From Phoenix dactylifera (Eukaryota; Streptophyta; Magnoliopsida; Arecales; Arecaceae): 64,000 nt of DNA. Shown here in pieces: positions 1-15,000 of this stretch (its first letter is position 1; each line of letters begins with the position of its first letter). Location: NCBI RefSeq assembly GCF_009389715.1, contig NC_052404.1, positions 7,772,745 through 7,836,744 on the forward strand, in the 5' to 3' direction. The notes under the pieces are model-generated. The model ran no database searches and was not told where the DNA came from. It saw only the letters and a program-made list of their open reading frames with translations. Position numbers and translations under genes: made by a program.

Positions 1-3000
1 CCTTATCTCCATCCAAAGAATCTATGTTTTGATCCTGTATAGTTTCAATGGCATTTTGTGCAACAAGAGTTGTAGAAACACTATCGGTGACACTTTCTTT
101 TAGTGCTAATGAAGAAAGATGGCTGGTCAAATCTGCTTCAGCCAAGTATCCAGCAATTCCTTTATGCCCTCTACTTGATGCTAAATCAGCAGCAGTTTGT
201 CCGTAGGGGAACTTTGATGTTGGGTCCTCAACTGCACCAGGAGCAGCTCGCAGCCTAATTAGCGTCACAACTGTCTCCTCTCTGTCCAGTCAACATTAAA
301 GTCAGTTATAGGAGGGAAGATTATAGGCATAAAATTAATGTGTAGATTGTTGTAATACAAAGTATGGAAGTGCTGAATTCATAGCCAATACCTAACAACT
401 AGAGGCCTAGAAAATTTTAATCAAACCTGCCATAATATGCAGCCCAATGGAGCCCAGTCCGGCCACGTGCATCTCGAAAACTTGGACTGACACCAGCAGT
501 AACTATAGGAGCCATTGCCCAATCATAGCCAAGAGCAGCTGCCAAGTGGATTGCTCCTTGGCCTTCCTCGTCCAAAATATTAGGGCCCCTGCCTTCCTCG
601 TGAGCTTTGCAAACCAGCCACTCATATAGCTTACCTTTCAATAACTTCTGGATCAATGCATCTCTAGGATTTTTATTGAATCCCTGAAAGGCCTTTGAAT
701 CCATCTCAATTTTTTTCCACCCATTTTCTTCTTCATTCAGCATCAAAAACAACGTTTGCTTTAGGCTGCACTTAGAACAATTTTCAACCGAGCAGAACAA
801 CTTGCTCCTATCTACTCCTAGCGATAACAACTTTGCAAAACGTACTTGAAAATAAACTTCATCTTCTGGTTCACTTTTTGACACTAAAGAAACACCAGAT
901 AGGTTTTCACGATATTCAAATTCTCGAATTTCACTACAGGCTAACCTATCACTGCGGGTTATATAGAAGGGTACCCGTCCAGGTGTATGCGCAGGAGCTT
1001 GACAGTGAAGGACATTTGTAGTCAAAACTTCAGCAGGAACCTCAAGTTCACCAAACATACAACACCACTTGATGCTTGTGGGCTCTACGCTGCCTATGAA
1101 GGTACCTGAGATCAGAACCTGAAATAAACAGTGGTTAACAGTGGGTAGATATCTTGGGGTTTGAAACTGAGTTTTCTCACTTACATGTATATGTATCATA
1201 AGAACACAACTATCAGACAAAACATACCTTTGTTTCAACACCAGAATAAGCCCAATCAGGTGATAAGTCAACAATACTGAATAGCTGTTCTTGTGAAAGA
1301 GAAGGACCCAGTGAATCAATATCCAACTGCATATGACGAGGCAAGCTTGAGACCTCCTTGTCATCATTCTGAGTATCAAGTGCATTCCAATAATTGCAAG
1401 AATCTGAAGCCATCAACGAGTCGCTGCAGTCTTTACCAATCTCTTTGTTCATCCATCTCCCAAAGCTGTCTAGCTTTTTCAAATCCCCATGCTCATCATT
1501 ATGTGCATCACTTTTCAAAAGCTTATTGGAAGTATTGGAAACTTCAGCTTCATATTCCAGAGGCTGGTCAGGAACAGAGATGTTCCCTCGAGAGCTACTA
1601 TTATTCTTAAATTGTCCTGCTACATGCGAAAGGTCATCGTGGGGCACTTGATATATACGAGTTGATTCATTTACCAAGTCCTCGTCATCAAAGCTGTTCA
1701 TGTTTTCAGTGTTCTCCTCTTTCACCTGCATGATAGGAGGCAGATTCTCAAAAATAACCGACAGAATGGCCCAAAGAAGCCGTAAAACATGTAATAAGCA
1801 ACAAACATCGACGTATAAACTTGCACAACATCCAAATACATGCATATATGCAACTATACAGGAATCACCATTATATGATGGTATAAGTGTACATATATCC
1901 AAGAGTTTGGGGTACTGCATAATGACTTATGACTTTAAACTGGAAGTAGCATATATATTTCTATTGAAAGTGCATGCACTGAAATGGCAGATCTGATGAG
2001 GAAATGATGAAAAGAGAAACAAAAATAAGAACACTATATACTGCCCAAAATTGTAACCAAAGTTTTGAAATTTGTCAAGGGAAAAAGGGGGGAAAACTAC
2101 ATTTAATAACAAGAGATCTCACCAAGTCAGCATAACAAACAGGACTCTACACATGTCCATATAAATTTGCTTACTTAGACATATCAGAAGAATTGATTAG
2201 CATCTATATAGATATAATTTTGTATCTGGATGATTAAATGTCTCATCGTTCCTTTTACTAAAATGGAGAAGAAGCTGAAGTCGCCATCTAAAATAGAGTA
2301 GCTAACTGAACTGATGCAGACATCTACAGGGAAAGGACTTCAACTACCTCTATACTTGGAATGGTCATAAACTCATAATGATAATTTGCTTCCAATAAAG
2401 TTATACAGCAAAAAAAAACCAAGCAACATGAACTATACATGCTGAAGGGAGTAGATATTATGTAAGAGTCTAGGTTTGGCATTTCTATTCCCTCATCAAA
2501 ATAGTACAGAGCTCTTGCCCCTTAATTTCCAGCTTAAAGTGACCCCATTGAGCAGCTATGGGTACATGTTAAAGAGGTTTGCAGGGAGAGACATAGTGGT
2601 CAGCGATGATCCAAAAACAATTTTCCATCTCAAGCCAAACAAATCTCCATCTCAAGTATTAGGGTTTAGCGGAAGGTCCGCCGTAGCGACGTACCGGTGG
2701 ATGCCGGTACCGGTACCATATCCAACCGGTACTGTACTAGTTTGGCTGGTTCGGGCCAAAAGCCAAAAAAAAATTGTAGCTGGCCGGTATAGGCCGGTAC
2801 CGACCAGTACGGGTTGCGAATGGTCGGAACTGAAAAATGTAGCTGTACCGTACCGGTTCTATCCGGTACCAGTACGTACCAGCCCGTACCGATGCGTACC
2901 GACCGGTACAGCAAACCATGGTTTAGCCTATGAAAGATAAAAGCATTTCTATATCATGCCCATGCTGGCCAGAGGTCAACATGGTGTGCATACTATATTG

Positions 3001-6000
3001 TACCTGTGTCTGATATATTTTCAAGTAGTTCATTGTAAAAGCTAACATTGCACAACTATCTTCAAAAGAAGATCAAACCACATGATAAAACTATGAGGTG
3101 GCATGCAACTATTCACAAAATAGTAACGCATTATCCATATTATGGAAGCTTGCACACTATGTGCTACCTCTTATTTCAACCTTCGATCTGGTGTAGTAAG
3201 ATACTTTTACATTAATATCATGTGCTGTCTATGGATTGGGCTTTCAGATCTTTACACAAGAAACAAAGAATCATTAAAAAGAACAATTGATTATGACTCC
3301 TAGTCGTGACAAGTAGAAGCAGGGCTATATGAATGTCAGGTAGCATTTATAATAGGAAAATGGGTAGTGGCCTACATTGCTGTACAGTACTTTGTGCTGG
3401 TGTGTATAGCTTTGACATGCATTGGTGCAAGTTGTAACAAGACAGAGTGGCATGGACAGACTGGATATATGCACCCATACACCATGCTGCCAACATGATG
3501 ACTCACGCAGATAATAAATATAATGCAAAATATATTGCATTTTACTGAATTCGATACGACAAGCTTGTCTAAGGTACGACACACAAAGTTTGACTGTGAA
3601 CAAGATCTAGGCAGTTGGGAAATGGTGACATAGGAAATAATAGTAAAGTTACAGGAGGGTTGACAATTTGGACTAGCTTGATCATGATCTGATTGGATTT
3701 TTGATATTCATATTTCAATAAATCATAGGTAAAAAAGGTGACTAAAAATTTTTGAAGTTAAAATCTATATGATCTCATGATAGCACAGTTATTGGTAATG
3801 AACTTTCAGAAGTTAAGAAAGGCTTAAAAATGAGCATAAGAATAGTTCTTCAGTATGGTGTAGTGCCCAATATATGGGGTTCCAGAACTATGTCTTATAT
3901 CTATGTTTATGGTACAAATTCATTGTGTTCACCTATAAAAGAGATGATGAAATGTGATCAAGAATTGCAAGGGGCATGAATTATTTAGTAACATTTAAAT
4001 TAAAATACATATATTGGCTGATCCTCCAAGGACACTGTTATGCTTCAATAACAGGAAATATTCCCACATTTCAGATGCATGTATACCAAATAACAATAAA
4101 CCAACAATAGTGGAAAAAGAAAATTTATAAACAGATGAAGAAGCAATGGACTTTCAAGCAAGCAAGCACAAAGGCAGCTTAATAATATGCCATAAGCCCT
4201 AATAACATTTATAAAAGCAAGAGTATCATCACCACTCTTAGGGATACCAAGCTAATATAAAGACTAACTAATGTGAACAGCTTGCTAGAAAAGATCAAAG
4301 GAATACACTTTTTATAGAAGAAAAAGGTAATTCTACTACCAGGACCGTTAGTAGACGACAACAAAATACAGAGCCCCTCTACAAGCCATCCAAAAGCCCG
4401 TGGCCAACAACTATTCTAAAAAGGCATGATAGTTGATCAAACATTTTATCCTTTCAAAATAGCCTCTGCTGCACTTATCTAGTAGATTTAATTATCTCTC
4501 CCTCCGTTTCTATAAATGTCATCCAAATAAAACTTGCTCACTCTCTCATCCCACCTACTCCAACAAAGTCTTTGTAGCCATGTCTATGTGGGGAAAGAAA
4601 TCTTTCCCCATATGCATTCTCAAACTCAAGTGGTGGATGGCACAGAAATTTGAAGATGAGGTATATTTCCTACCAACTAATCACAAAACAGGTAATCCAT
4701 CCATCCTCTATCCCCACTTAAGAAATTATTTCAAAAGGCCAGATTTTTTTATGCTTCTATAAATGTCACTATGATTCTGCAATACTGTAAATAAAGACAT
4801 GAGTAATGAGATTATTTATAAAGATAATCATCATATTCTTTTTGTGTATTACAAATAGTTCTATATTAGCATAGTTGGCATTGACATCACTAAATGCAAA
4901 AAACAAAACCTATTCACAACTTGTCTCTGAAGCCACCAACACATTCATAAGCTATATTTTAATTACATGTGGAAGTTCTGAATATTGCCTACCAATTTCA
5001 AACTATGCTAGAAGCTCAAACGCTTCATATATAGTTGTCACAAGTTAAATGACCTAGTCAAGCATGAGGCAAATATTACAAGGATTCTTTATGTGTTTGA
5101 AACAGGATAAACAAGGGAACCATAACAATGCACCTGATCATTTTTCTTGCCAACTTCAGTAAGAAGTGCATTTGCTATGACATTATATCCACCATCTGTG
5201 ACATCATTAAATATCCTGTGGTCATTTGATACAGAATCAGCCATTCTTTTTTGCATGTTATCAGAGCAATTTGGATGTCCAAAAGAAATCTTCTGCTCCT
5301 GCATGTTGCCATTTTTTCCGCTAATACTAAGAAAATCAGGCCATCCAGCAGAACCACTAGGATTGTTAAAACAAACTCCACTAAATGAACCTGCAAAGAA
5401 TGGTTTTAAGAAACTGAGCACAAAGAAAAATTCAAGGTAATAACATAAAATTGAATAGGTTTTAAAATTTCCTAGCAGTTTAGAAATGTATGTGTCCTTG
5501 AATACCATAGTAATTCATAAAATAAGTTTTTGCTCTCTGTTATTAACAACATTGAAAAATGGTGACAATGGTAAAACAGTGGCCTAGGCATGCCGCCATC
5601 AAGCCTACCAGCTCCTTGTGAGGCTCCATGAATCTTTTGCTGGTCTTCACTTATAAAAAAGTTTTGAAGAGGCACTTGATTCCCAAGCAAAGGATCAACA
5701 CTTGAGCCCGCAGTATTTACAAAGCCTCTCGGATAGAGTTGTGAGGAACCACTGCACCCTACAGTGTTCTCCTCTGCCATATCATTTCCAGCCAATGAAG
5801 CAATCTGGAATCCCGACCAAGATACAGAATCGGTAAGCGAACCTCCACCAAATTCCTCCCCAGAATCTGCATCCTCAAATTCAGAAGACGGAGCCTGTCC
5901 ATTCCAGTCAGCAGCACTAGAACTTGATGCATAAGATGCTTGAGTTGTCAAAGTAGATGAATTCAAGTGTGAAGAGTAAAGAGCTGAAGTTGGCTGTGTT

Positions 6001-9000
6001 CCTTGTGTACTGTGCACTTTGGCCAGATCTATATTTGACGAATGAGGAACAGTAGACCTGCTTCCCTGGACAAAAGTAAATAAATATTATATAGTAGACG
6101 CTAGAGGATCTGAAGCCCCTTCTCACCACCCAGCTCCCAAAATATACAGTAGAACAAAAAAAAGATACACACAATCAAAAGTTTGCACGACTTGGTAAAA
6201 TTACAGATTCAAGGGTTGCAGACCATTTTACAAAATATGCATGTTAACCAAAGAGAGTGACTTTTGACCCTCTACAAAGATATCTGACATTATCAAAGAA
6301 AATGATAGCAATTTTAATATTCATATAAGGTACAAGAAGTGCACAAAAATGTTAACAAAATCAGATCGGTAAAACTAATGACAAGAAAAGTTTTTTGAAA
6401 TTTTATATAGATTACGTTCTTATTCCAATGTTTATTTAACTTAATACACCAGCGTTCACTTCAATCGGTAGAAATTCCAGACATTTGCAATGCATTTGGA
6501 TGCCAAGGAACAGGGAAATTTCATTGCTGGAAATGCAAAGAATACACTTGTTAGTTTACAGGAATGTTAAAGGTGTTACTGCAATCCAAGATTTAAAATA
6601 GATTACAGCGAACCAAGGTAGTCCTACATCATAGCTCAAAGTTGACTAGAAAACTGGTGTTCATGCTTCAAAGATTATACTGAGAGTCCAGTTTCTTGAT
6701 GGATCAGAAGTTAATAGACACTTGGGACAACGGCACCTCTTGGCACCTCAAATTATCTAGTCAGCATGCCATTGTCATTAGATGCCTACTATTGAGAACC
6801 ATACAAAAAGTTGTCAAATCTAACATTTAGCAATGGTCATATCAATTTTACAAATTTTGAATCAATTGGTCTAACTAATATCCATTACATGCAGACATCT
6901 ATATGTATCTACACACAGGTGCAACATACAGATGTCACCAAATTGAATTCTTAAACATTCCCATGTCGGATTTCTTTGGTCACTTGGACATTGACATACA
7001 TCTGACATGTCTAAGTAACGATAAATGCATCCAAAGATGTAAATTGCAGTTGGTTAATATTAGATTCTCAGGCAGCTCATACAAGAACTCTACGAAAGTT
7101 CAAGAATAACCCATTATAATATAAGGGCTAAAGAATCACCTCATTCACATCTCGATAGTGCACAAGAACAATGTGCTCCAACTGCCTGGAAGAACGCCAA
7201 GATGACAATATAAGAATTTAATTTTGAACTCCAAAATTTACAATAAACAGATCTGGCTTGAGAATCTAATAATACTAGTAAACTTTCTTATGCAAATGCA
7301 CATGGAGGAACAATAAACATTAAATATCAAACAATAACAACACAATACAGATAGTTGTTATTACAATACAACCAAGCATCTAGCTGAATACAGTTTGCAT
7401 GTCTATAAAACTTGAACACTTGCACAATAATTTGCCAAGTCACCAAACAAAAAGCTCCTCTACACATCTTGCAAAGAGGCAAATAAAGGCATAATATCAC
7501 AAGTACAAGGGCTTACCAGGCTTAAAAGCATATCTTGTCTGGCTTTAGACAGCATGAATGAGCAAGCAAATAAATACATGACAAATCCTAGAATCATTTG
7601 GCAAGGTGTTATCCTAGAGCGAACATATATCCAAGACAAGACTTTATGCATTGGATGCAGCCTCATGCAAGTCGCCTATAGAATGAATAACCCCACAAAA
7701 CATTATTATTATCACCGCCATCTGGAACAATATAATTCACATCTCAGCAATAGACTGCATCATCTTGGCCATTTGATGATAGCAAGTCTTTCTTGACATT
7801 GTATCACTCCCACAGCCACTATGTACCGCATGCAGCAAGTTCCTTGCTGAACCAACATTAGACAACATCTCACCAGAGGCTTTGCAAACTTTGCACGACC
7901 ATAAGTGGGAAGCTAGTAAACTGAATATCGCATATGACAGATTTGTAAAAGAGATTGCCGATATAGGTGAATAACTATTCATTGAACCACTCCTAACTTT
8001 ACTAGATATCAAGATTCTTTTTTTCATATTGATTTTTTTCTTTTTCCTTTTGGAGGGTGGGGGAGTAAGAATTAAGGAGCTATGAAAGCAAAAAAGATGG
8101 CCAAGAAGAAAGTTGCAGCCGTAATTAAATTCTTATTGATCACAAACAAAAGGTAATTATAAATAAAAGGTAATTCTTGGAGAGCATCATGAACACATTA
8201 AGTTTTGAATTATAATAAGGGCGCTGCAAGCATGTCACCACGTGGTCAATCAAAAAATAAAGGAGCACTTCAGCAAGGAATGTTTGTTATAGGGTTAGAG
8301 AAGCATTGCATGCAAATATGAAAGCTTTCACAGCCAGCATAAATCCCATGCACTGCTTACAGGACACTATCATATAAGTAGATCAACATATTTACTTGAT
8401 GAGGGTCATGTTAACTGTATGAGAGTTTAATATTTTTTGAGGAACAAATGAAAAGTAATACTAATTAGAATATGAAACTTCAAAACAGAAGAGCTTCCAA
8501 ACAGGGCACTCATATTTCATTCTATTGAATAATGATACGACAATAACAGCATCATTAGTCTTTCAAATTGGTGAATATTTGCCTGCTAGGGCTACGCAAT
8601 TTATTCCAACTGAGGATTTTAGTGGGGGCAATTTTAGTCGCCATAAGTTTGGTGCATTCCAAATTGTAAGTACTGCAGCAAATAATCAACAATGTATCTT
8701 GAATGATACGCAACCATAAAAGAGCTGCTACTGCAAATGGATATAATGGTCCACATGTGACCAGGTGCTCCTATTACCTGAATGACCAATAGGTGTGAAA
8801 GATGGTAGGCTGGATCCAAGTGAAAATCAAGCAAAAAATAAATGCTTCAGACCTATATTTGACTCAAATAGTTGGGGATTTGGGGCCATGTTCAAGTTCT
8901 AATCCTTAGAATAAGCAGTGGTGGGAGAAAGGCGCCAAGGGTATGAGCAGCAAGGAGAGTTGCTAAATAGCAGACAATATTAGCAACATAGCACAAACTT

Positions 9001-12000
9001 GGATCCGTCAAGAGTAGGAGCAAGGGGCAGTATAACAAAAGTCAGGACGCTGATCAGGGGAGAAGAGGGAGGTAAAGAAAGCTCGGTGGCTAAGTGTAGG
9101 GGTAGAATGTGAGCTATATGAAGGATGGGGTCAGGTAAAATCACAGGAAGAGCAGAGTGATGGCAAAGTGGATAGAGGGTGAGGATGGGGATAATAAGCG
9201 GTCATAAGGTTACATACAAATAGGCTGCTCAAATCTCAGCAAAAGGAGGGCAGAGCCAAGGGGGAGGAAAGCAGTGAGAGGGGCTGAGACTCGAAGAATT
9301 GGGAAGCAGTGAGCCAATGGGAGATGGAATGGTGAAGGTTTAAAGTTCCACTTTCTCAATGTAGAAGCTAGGCGGGAAATTATACACTAGTTACTAGTGG
9401 TTGTTATTGGACTTTGTATGTGCAAATAATCAAATCCTCTCTTTTTTATTCCTTATTGTCCTATTGTGTCAATTTATCCAGATCCTGGAATCAGATTCAA
9501 TCCGAATTGGGTTATTACTTATTACATTATCAAACAAGCTTGCAATACCTAATGCATAATTTCCAATGAATCTCCAGATGAGGTCATCGTCTTAAATAGC
9601 AGTACAAACTACAAAGCATTATAACAATTTTAGAAGCTCTCATAATGTTTTATGGCCCTCCTCCAAGAAGAAATTATTAGCATATAAACTTGCAAAAAGA
9701 TAACAACCTTTACTTGATAGTATTGATATTTGAGAACTTCAATTTTAGAATCTTACATCAATTATTTCAAACAAGGGTTGACGTACTAGTATTAGAAGAC
9801 ATGTCGGTACCTTACCAATATGGTACAATAGCATACTAGCATATGGTACACCTCTGGGAACTGGAACAAATTATTTTGTGACAGTGTGGTATGGTGCCAG
9901 CAGGCATAGTGGTATCAATACTTACTGGTATGAAAATGTTAAGGCCAGTATGGACCAATACACAATACTTAAATATTTGATTTCAAAAAGTGAAACAGTG
10001 ATAAAAATTTTAAAGTAAATATATATTTTGATATAAAGGTTTTCAATTTGATATGATTAAATTTGTATGACAATAAATTTTAAAGAAGGGATGGCAATAC
10101 ATCTGACTTGAAATATGCTGACTTCCTAGCTTATTTTCTAGAGAATTATGCACGCAATCAGCAGAAGAGATTAAGTGCCAGAGTTCTTAAGGGCCCAGCC
10201 TCATACATTGATTAGCATCCTTGGATTTGCTCAAACATAGACCTAAAAAGTTGTCTTTTGTTTCTTTCTAGCTCACTTGAGCTTTTCTTTAAGAGTACTC
10301 ACAGTAGCCCCTCAGGTTGTGATGACTCTTACTAATGAAAAAGCAGGAGATAGCATAACCCTCTATCCACAACATAGAGAGTTTAATAAATAAAAGTCTC
10401 AATGAAAGGGTTTCAACAATGAATAACTAAAAAATAGACTGGATTCAGCAAGGGATGTCGCTGTTTTTACAGAACGGGTCTATGCCTCTCCTAGCTAATA
10501 AGTGGATAAATTGCACAATCTGATCCCGAATTGAATTTCGTATCAATTAATTCAGATATCCATAATCCAAACCATGGTCTGCCGAACCGGTCTGTACCGG
10601 CCGGTTCAGCCCGGTACAGACCAGTCCGGCCTGGAACCGATACCCGGACAGCGTGGATACCACTTCCAGCTGTTTTCGGGCTGGTACCGACCGGTACGCA
10701 TGCATATCGGCTGCATACCGGTTTCGTACCAGCCCGTACCGGTGCGAACCGGCTGGTTCGGTCCGGTACCCATTTTTTTTAAGAGCGCGTGGCCCGAAAC
10801 CCTCGGGCAAAGCACCCCGTGCAGGCGAGGGGCCGCGTGCCTGCGCACGGCGCGATTCCCTGCGCTCGAAATCGCCCTGCGCGCGTTTCCCCCGCCCACG
10901 CACTGCCCCGTGCGGGTCATAAATGCCATAGAGTGGCATTTAATGCCACTCTGTGGCCAGCTCTCGCGCGTCCACACGGGCAAGGGCGCGGACGCGAAAC
11001 AAAACGAAAAAAAAAGAATTTTCGTGCGCATCTGCGCGCGTCCGCCTGCGAACCAAAAAAAAAAAACAAATACCGGTTCTTACCGGACCGGTTCCGATAC
11101 GCCTACCGGTACCGATTCAGCATACCTTGATCCAAACTGATTTGGCTGAGGGTAACAGGACAGTATAAATGTGTATCAAATTTTGTGAATCAAAAATCTA
11201 ATTCATCAAATTAAAATGGCCAAAAATCATTGATTTTTGAGAGAGAATCGATAGAATATAGACATGTCCAACACCATCAACAAGGTCCACAAAGCCAGTA
11301 CTTAGGACCGTATCGATACATTACCGGTTCGATACAGCATGGTAGGCACTCCATGCTGAGACAGACTTCCAATACTTTTCTCACTCCTAGCCACAATAGG
11401 AGATGGTTCCGCTCGATTCGGATTGGTATGGACCAACTCAACTCAAATACCGAATTGAACTTCAATACCGTACAACTATCTTACCGGTACGGTAGTGATC
11501 GGTATGGGGCAGTACAAATTGACATAGCAAACCTTCACCAACAAATTATTTGTAAAAGGGGGAAAACGTTTTTGCATATAAAAGTAGCACATTTAGATGA
11601 AGAAAGTCGTTTCAGAGTTAGTACAAATAGCCTACAAAGTTCAAATTATTAAAAAAAACCTCACCCATCAAGCATCCAATAACTTCGTCTCTGGAAGTTC
11701 TCATTGTCCTCACCATGCGCATAGTAGCAATGAAGAACATCTACACTTCCAGACTAGAAAAAAAAAGGTGAAAACTCCATTAAAATGAAACAAAATGAAT
11801 ACTGCAGACATGAATAAAAAAAAATCAAAAAATACAACAGGATCATAATGTTTAACACCTAAAAATCTCAATGAACATGAAATAGATAACATCCATCGCA
11901 ATCACAAACATCAACATTACAAAGACATATATCACTAACGCCTTATCAAGCATCAAAACAGTAAGATCGAGTCTGAATAGCTAGTATTAGATATTTGATA

Positions 12001-15000
12001 GTTTTACTTGTATTTACTGCATTAATCATTCTATAGAGATCTAACCAAAATATGCAGACAAAGCAAATATTTTAAAACTCAAGCCAGCGAGCTGAGCAAG
12101 TTATTGTTGATGAAACCAACAAATTGCTATCTTCACTGTCAAATAAAGAAAACATACAAAGGAAATTAATAAACTCTACAAAGTGCTAACTGATATGATC
12201 CTCGAGTAGAGGGAATTAAAATGACTTTGTCATCACATGCTTTTTTTCTCAAGTGACATGAATAAAAAATTAAGGGGAAAAATTAATAGGTAAAAATAAA
12301 AACTAGCTGAACATCAAGGAACTGACTTTTGAGAGTATATTAAGAAACATATTGTTTGTTATTTCATGAGAAAGGCACTGCATGAGCAACAGGGCACTAA
12401 TGAATTATAACATTTTTTTCACTTAAATTGGAAGACTATACCAAAGGTTTTTAGGTACTCTGTGAATTACAATTGAAATGAACAGAATGAAAGAGACTGC
12501 ATGAGCACTGTATGACCACATTTTCATTTTTTTAATTTTAAGCCTTCCCATTGTAAAAAATGTAGCCAGATATTCTCATTGCACCACATAATTTTAACGA
12601 ACGAGAATAATACATACCGACAGCACAGAGCTAAGAAACATAAATAGGTATCCAGCATTTTGGATATACCATAGAGGAAGGAATACCATACCTTCAGTTT
12701 TTCATGAGCTTCTCGAACTGTTTTTCCATCTCTCTTCTTTCTCCAATTATGGCCATCCTTACGGAAATACCTAAGTGCCTTCCGATCAAATAAGAATAAA
12801 GAACCACCTATAAATTACCAGCATCAAACATGTCAGCTATATTTAATGATAATCATCAAAGTGTGCATATATTGATAAAGCAGCATGTGAATCAGTACTA
12901 CAAACCAGCAGAATTGATATAGTATAGCACAAGAACATTTACAACAGACCACACAATAACTGAATGACACGGGTGAGGTGGAAGACCCAAGAAAATTATA
13001 AAGGAGATAGAATAAGAAAGCCCTCTATACAGAGCATTAAATAAATGTCTACAAAGTGAGCTCCAAATGACCCTTTATAACTAAATGCAAGGTCTAGTAA
13101 GTCTTTCACATGCTCCATGTTTTTGTCTTTTGCTCCAAATTCTAGTAAGTCTTGCACATTCCAAATGATCCCTTTATAACTTAATGGCTGCATTCATCCC
13201 AGGTCATCCACCAAATGACTAATGTTGTTATGATGGAATAGAACTAACATCGATTCCATACTGAAATGCAAGGTCTAAATTCATCATCCTCAACCCAAAC
13301 CCAGTAAGCAGTCAGGTAGCTTCCAAGTCCAAAATTACCTTAAATTGGGGGATTGCTTTCATGCCACTAACAACTAGAACCTAACCAGGATCACTTGCAA
13401 ACTTATCGCACCATCCAGTATGCAAATAAAGGCATCAAAGCATTACACTTGGGGGACTGTAACTTAGATAAATAATGATGCATATCAACTTGAGGCTGCA
13501 AGAAAACCCAACCCCACCAAAATATAGTACTGGATCGTGGTAGCAACTTGGACCTTTACCATTAACATATGTAAGGGTTAGATCATAATACAATTTTTCA
13601 GCACAATAAATAGATAACTTGCCCTAATTTTCTCATTTTGGTTTCTTAACTTAAAATACATAAAGTTGAATAATTATTTCTCTTTTCGACACTATCGCTT
13701 TTACAAATTCCATATGTTTCAGGGAGAATGCCAAAATGAAAATAAATGCCAAACTGTTCATCCTAAGCCTGGGCCATTAGGTACTTTGAAAGTAAATCTG
13801 CTCATGCCCAAAACTTTTAATTGTAAAGTTTGGGTCAGATCAAGTGGTTCTGGGTTCAATATTTTGACTCACAGGCAAAGCCACCAAATCATTGTCCAGG
13901 TCCAAGTGTGTAATTCATCACAGTTTTTGTTCTTTTTAGTTTCCTTATTCATCAGTTTGCAAGTCATGTATTATTAAGTCATGTAAACTATACTTTGATC
14001 ATTACAGTAAATACAAGGCCGCTACATAAAGTGCACTGTATCTTGTTTCTTCCAGAAGGCAATAGTTTCTGTCATTTAAATCATAAAACACAAAAGCATG
14101 ATTATCTTTTCACTTATCTTCATCATTTAACAGTGGTTTATATAAAGATAATGTCTATCTAGATTAATAACTTTCATTTTTATAAACCAAGAATGAAGAT
14201 AAGTTCGATGCTCATCAACCTCTCAGATCAATGACCAAGATAAGATAGCATATCAGCAGATATAACTCATATTTTGGAACCCCACTAGAAACCACTTACA
14301 CCATACTATATCTGACGTTAACAATGATTATAAATTAGAAAGGTATATCTTTAAATGAAGAAAATATGTCGAATCAAGCAATCAAGAGAATCGGACAATT
14401 GAACTTCTATAGTTGTACTCACAGACTTATACGTTCAATAGGAAAACTTTAGAATTTGGAAGAAAAAAAAAGAAACACACTAATGCGTGGTTTCATTATC
14501 TAAGGTAGGAATGTTCAGTATTTTCATAATTTGAATTTATAAGTTATTTACTATCTTATGATAGTATAGGTGATCCAAGGATCCAGGACAGAAGTCGTGA
14601 CAGGAGAATTGAGAAAGCCCCAACTGGCAGAATACATGTCCTAAAAAGAAAAGCAAGGCTTGCTGGTTATGGTTACAATGCACGCCTAAAACTTTTAATC
14701 ATAAATAAGACACCAAAACCACATGCAGCAGATCAAAAGACAAAAGCATAAAGAAAAATAATGTTATGACTCCTATAATGCATGATTTATATAGATGTAT
14801 TGAAGAAACAACATATCAACAATCAGATACATGCATACCACGAGGCTTATAAGGTGGATCTGGAGTCAAATTAAACCCCCGATAGTTGCGAAGAATCTCA
14901 CAAATTTCACTTGGACGAAGCCAGCGAGTTTTTGCCTCTTGCAGAATCTGTGCGATGTCTGTTCAACGTACATATATACTCAAAGAGTTAGAATCCTGGC

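Noticed and set aside
2476..2940. 154-codon plus-strand frame
   Set aside because: Most of it is transposon copy A in CAMTA intron 7; the repetitive V-P-V-P-Y/T-G-T composition is a repeat artefact.
5917..6174. Separate small minus-strand gene
   Set aside because: Out-of-frame reading of CAMTA exon 6 and its flanking intron.
10531..11168. Several overlapping open frames of 60-190 codons on both strands
   Set aside because: They are produced by the stop-poor GGTACCGG repeats of transposon copy C. Compositions are repetitive and cross the element border.
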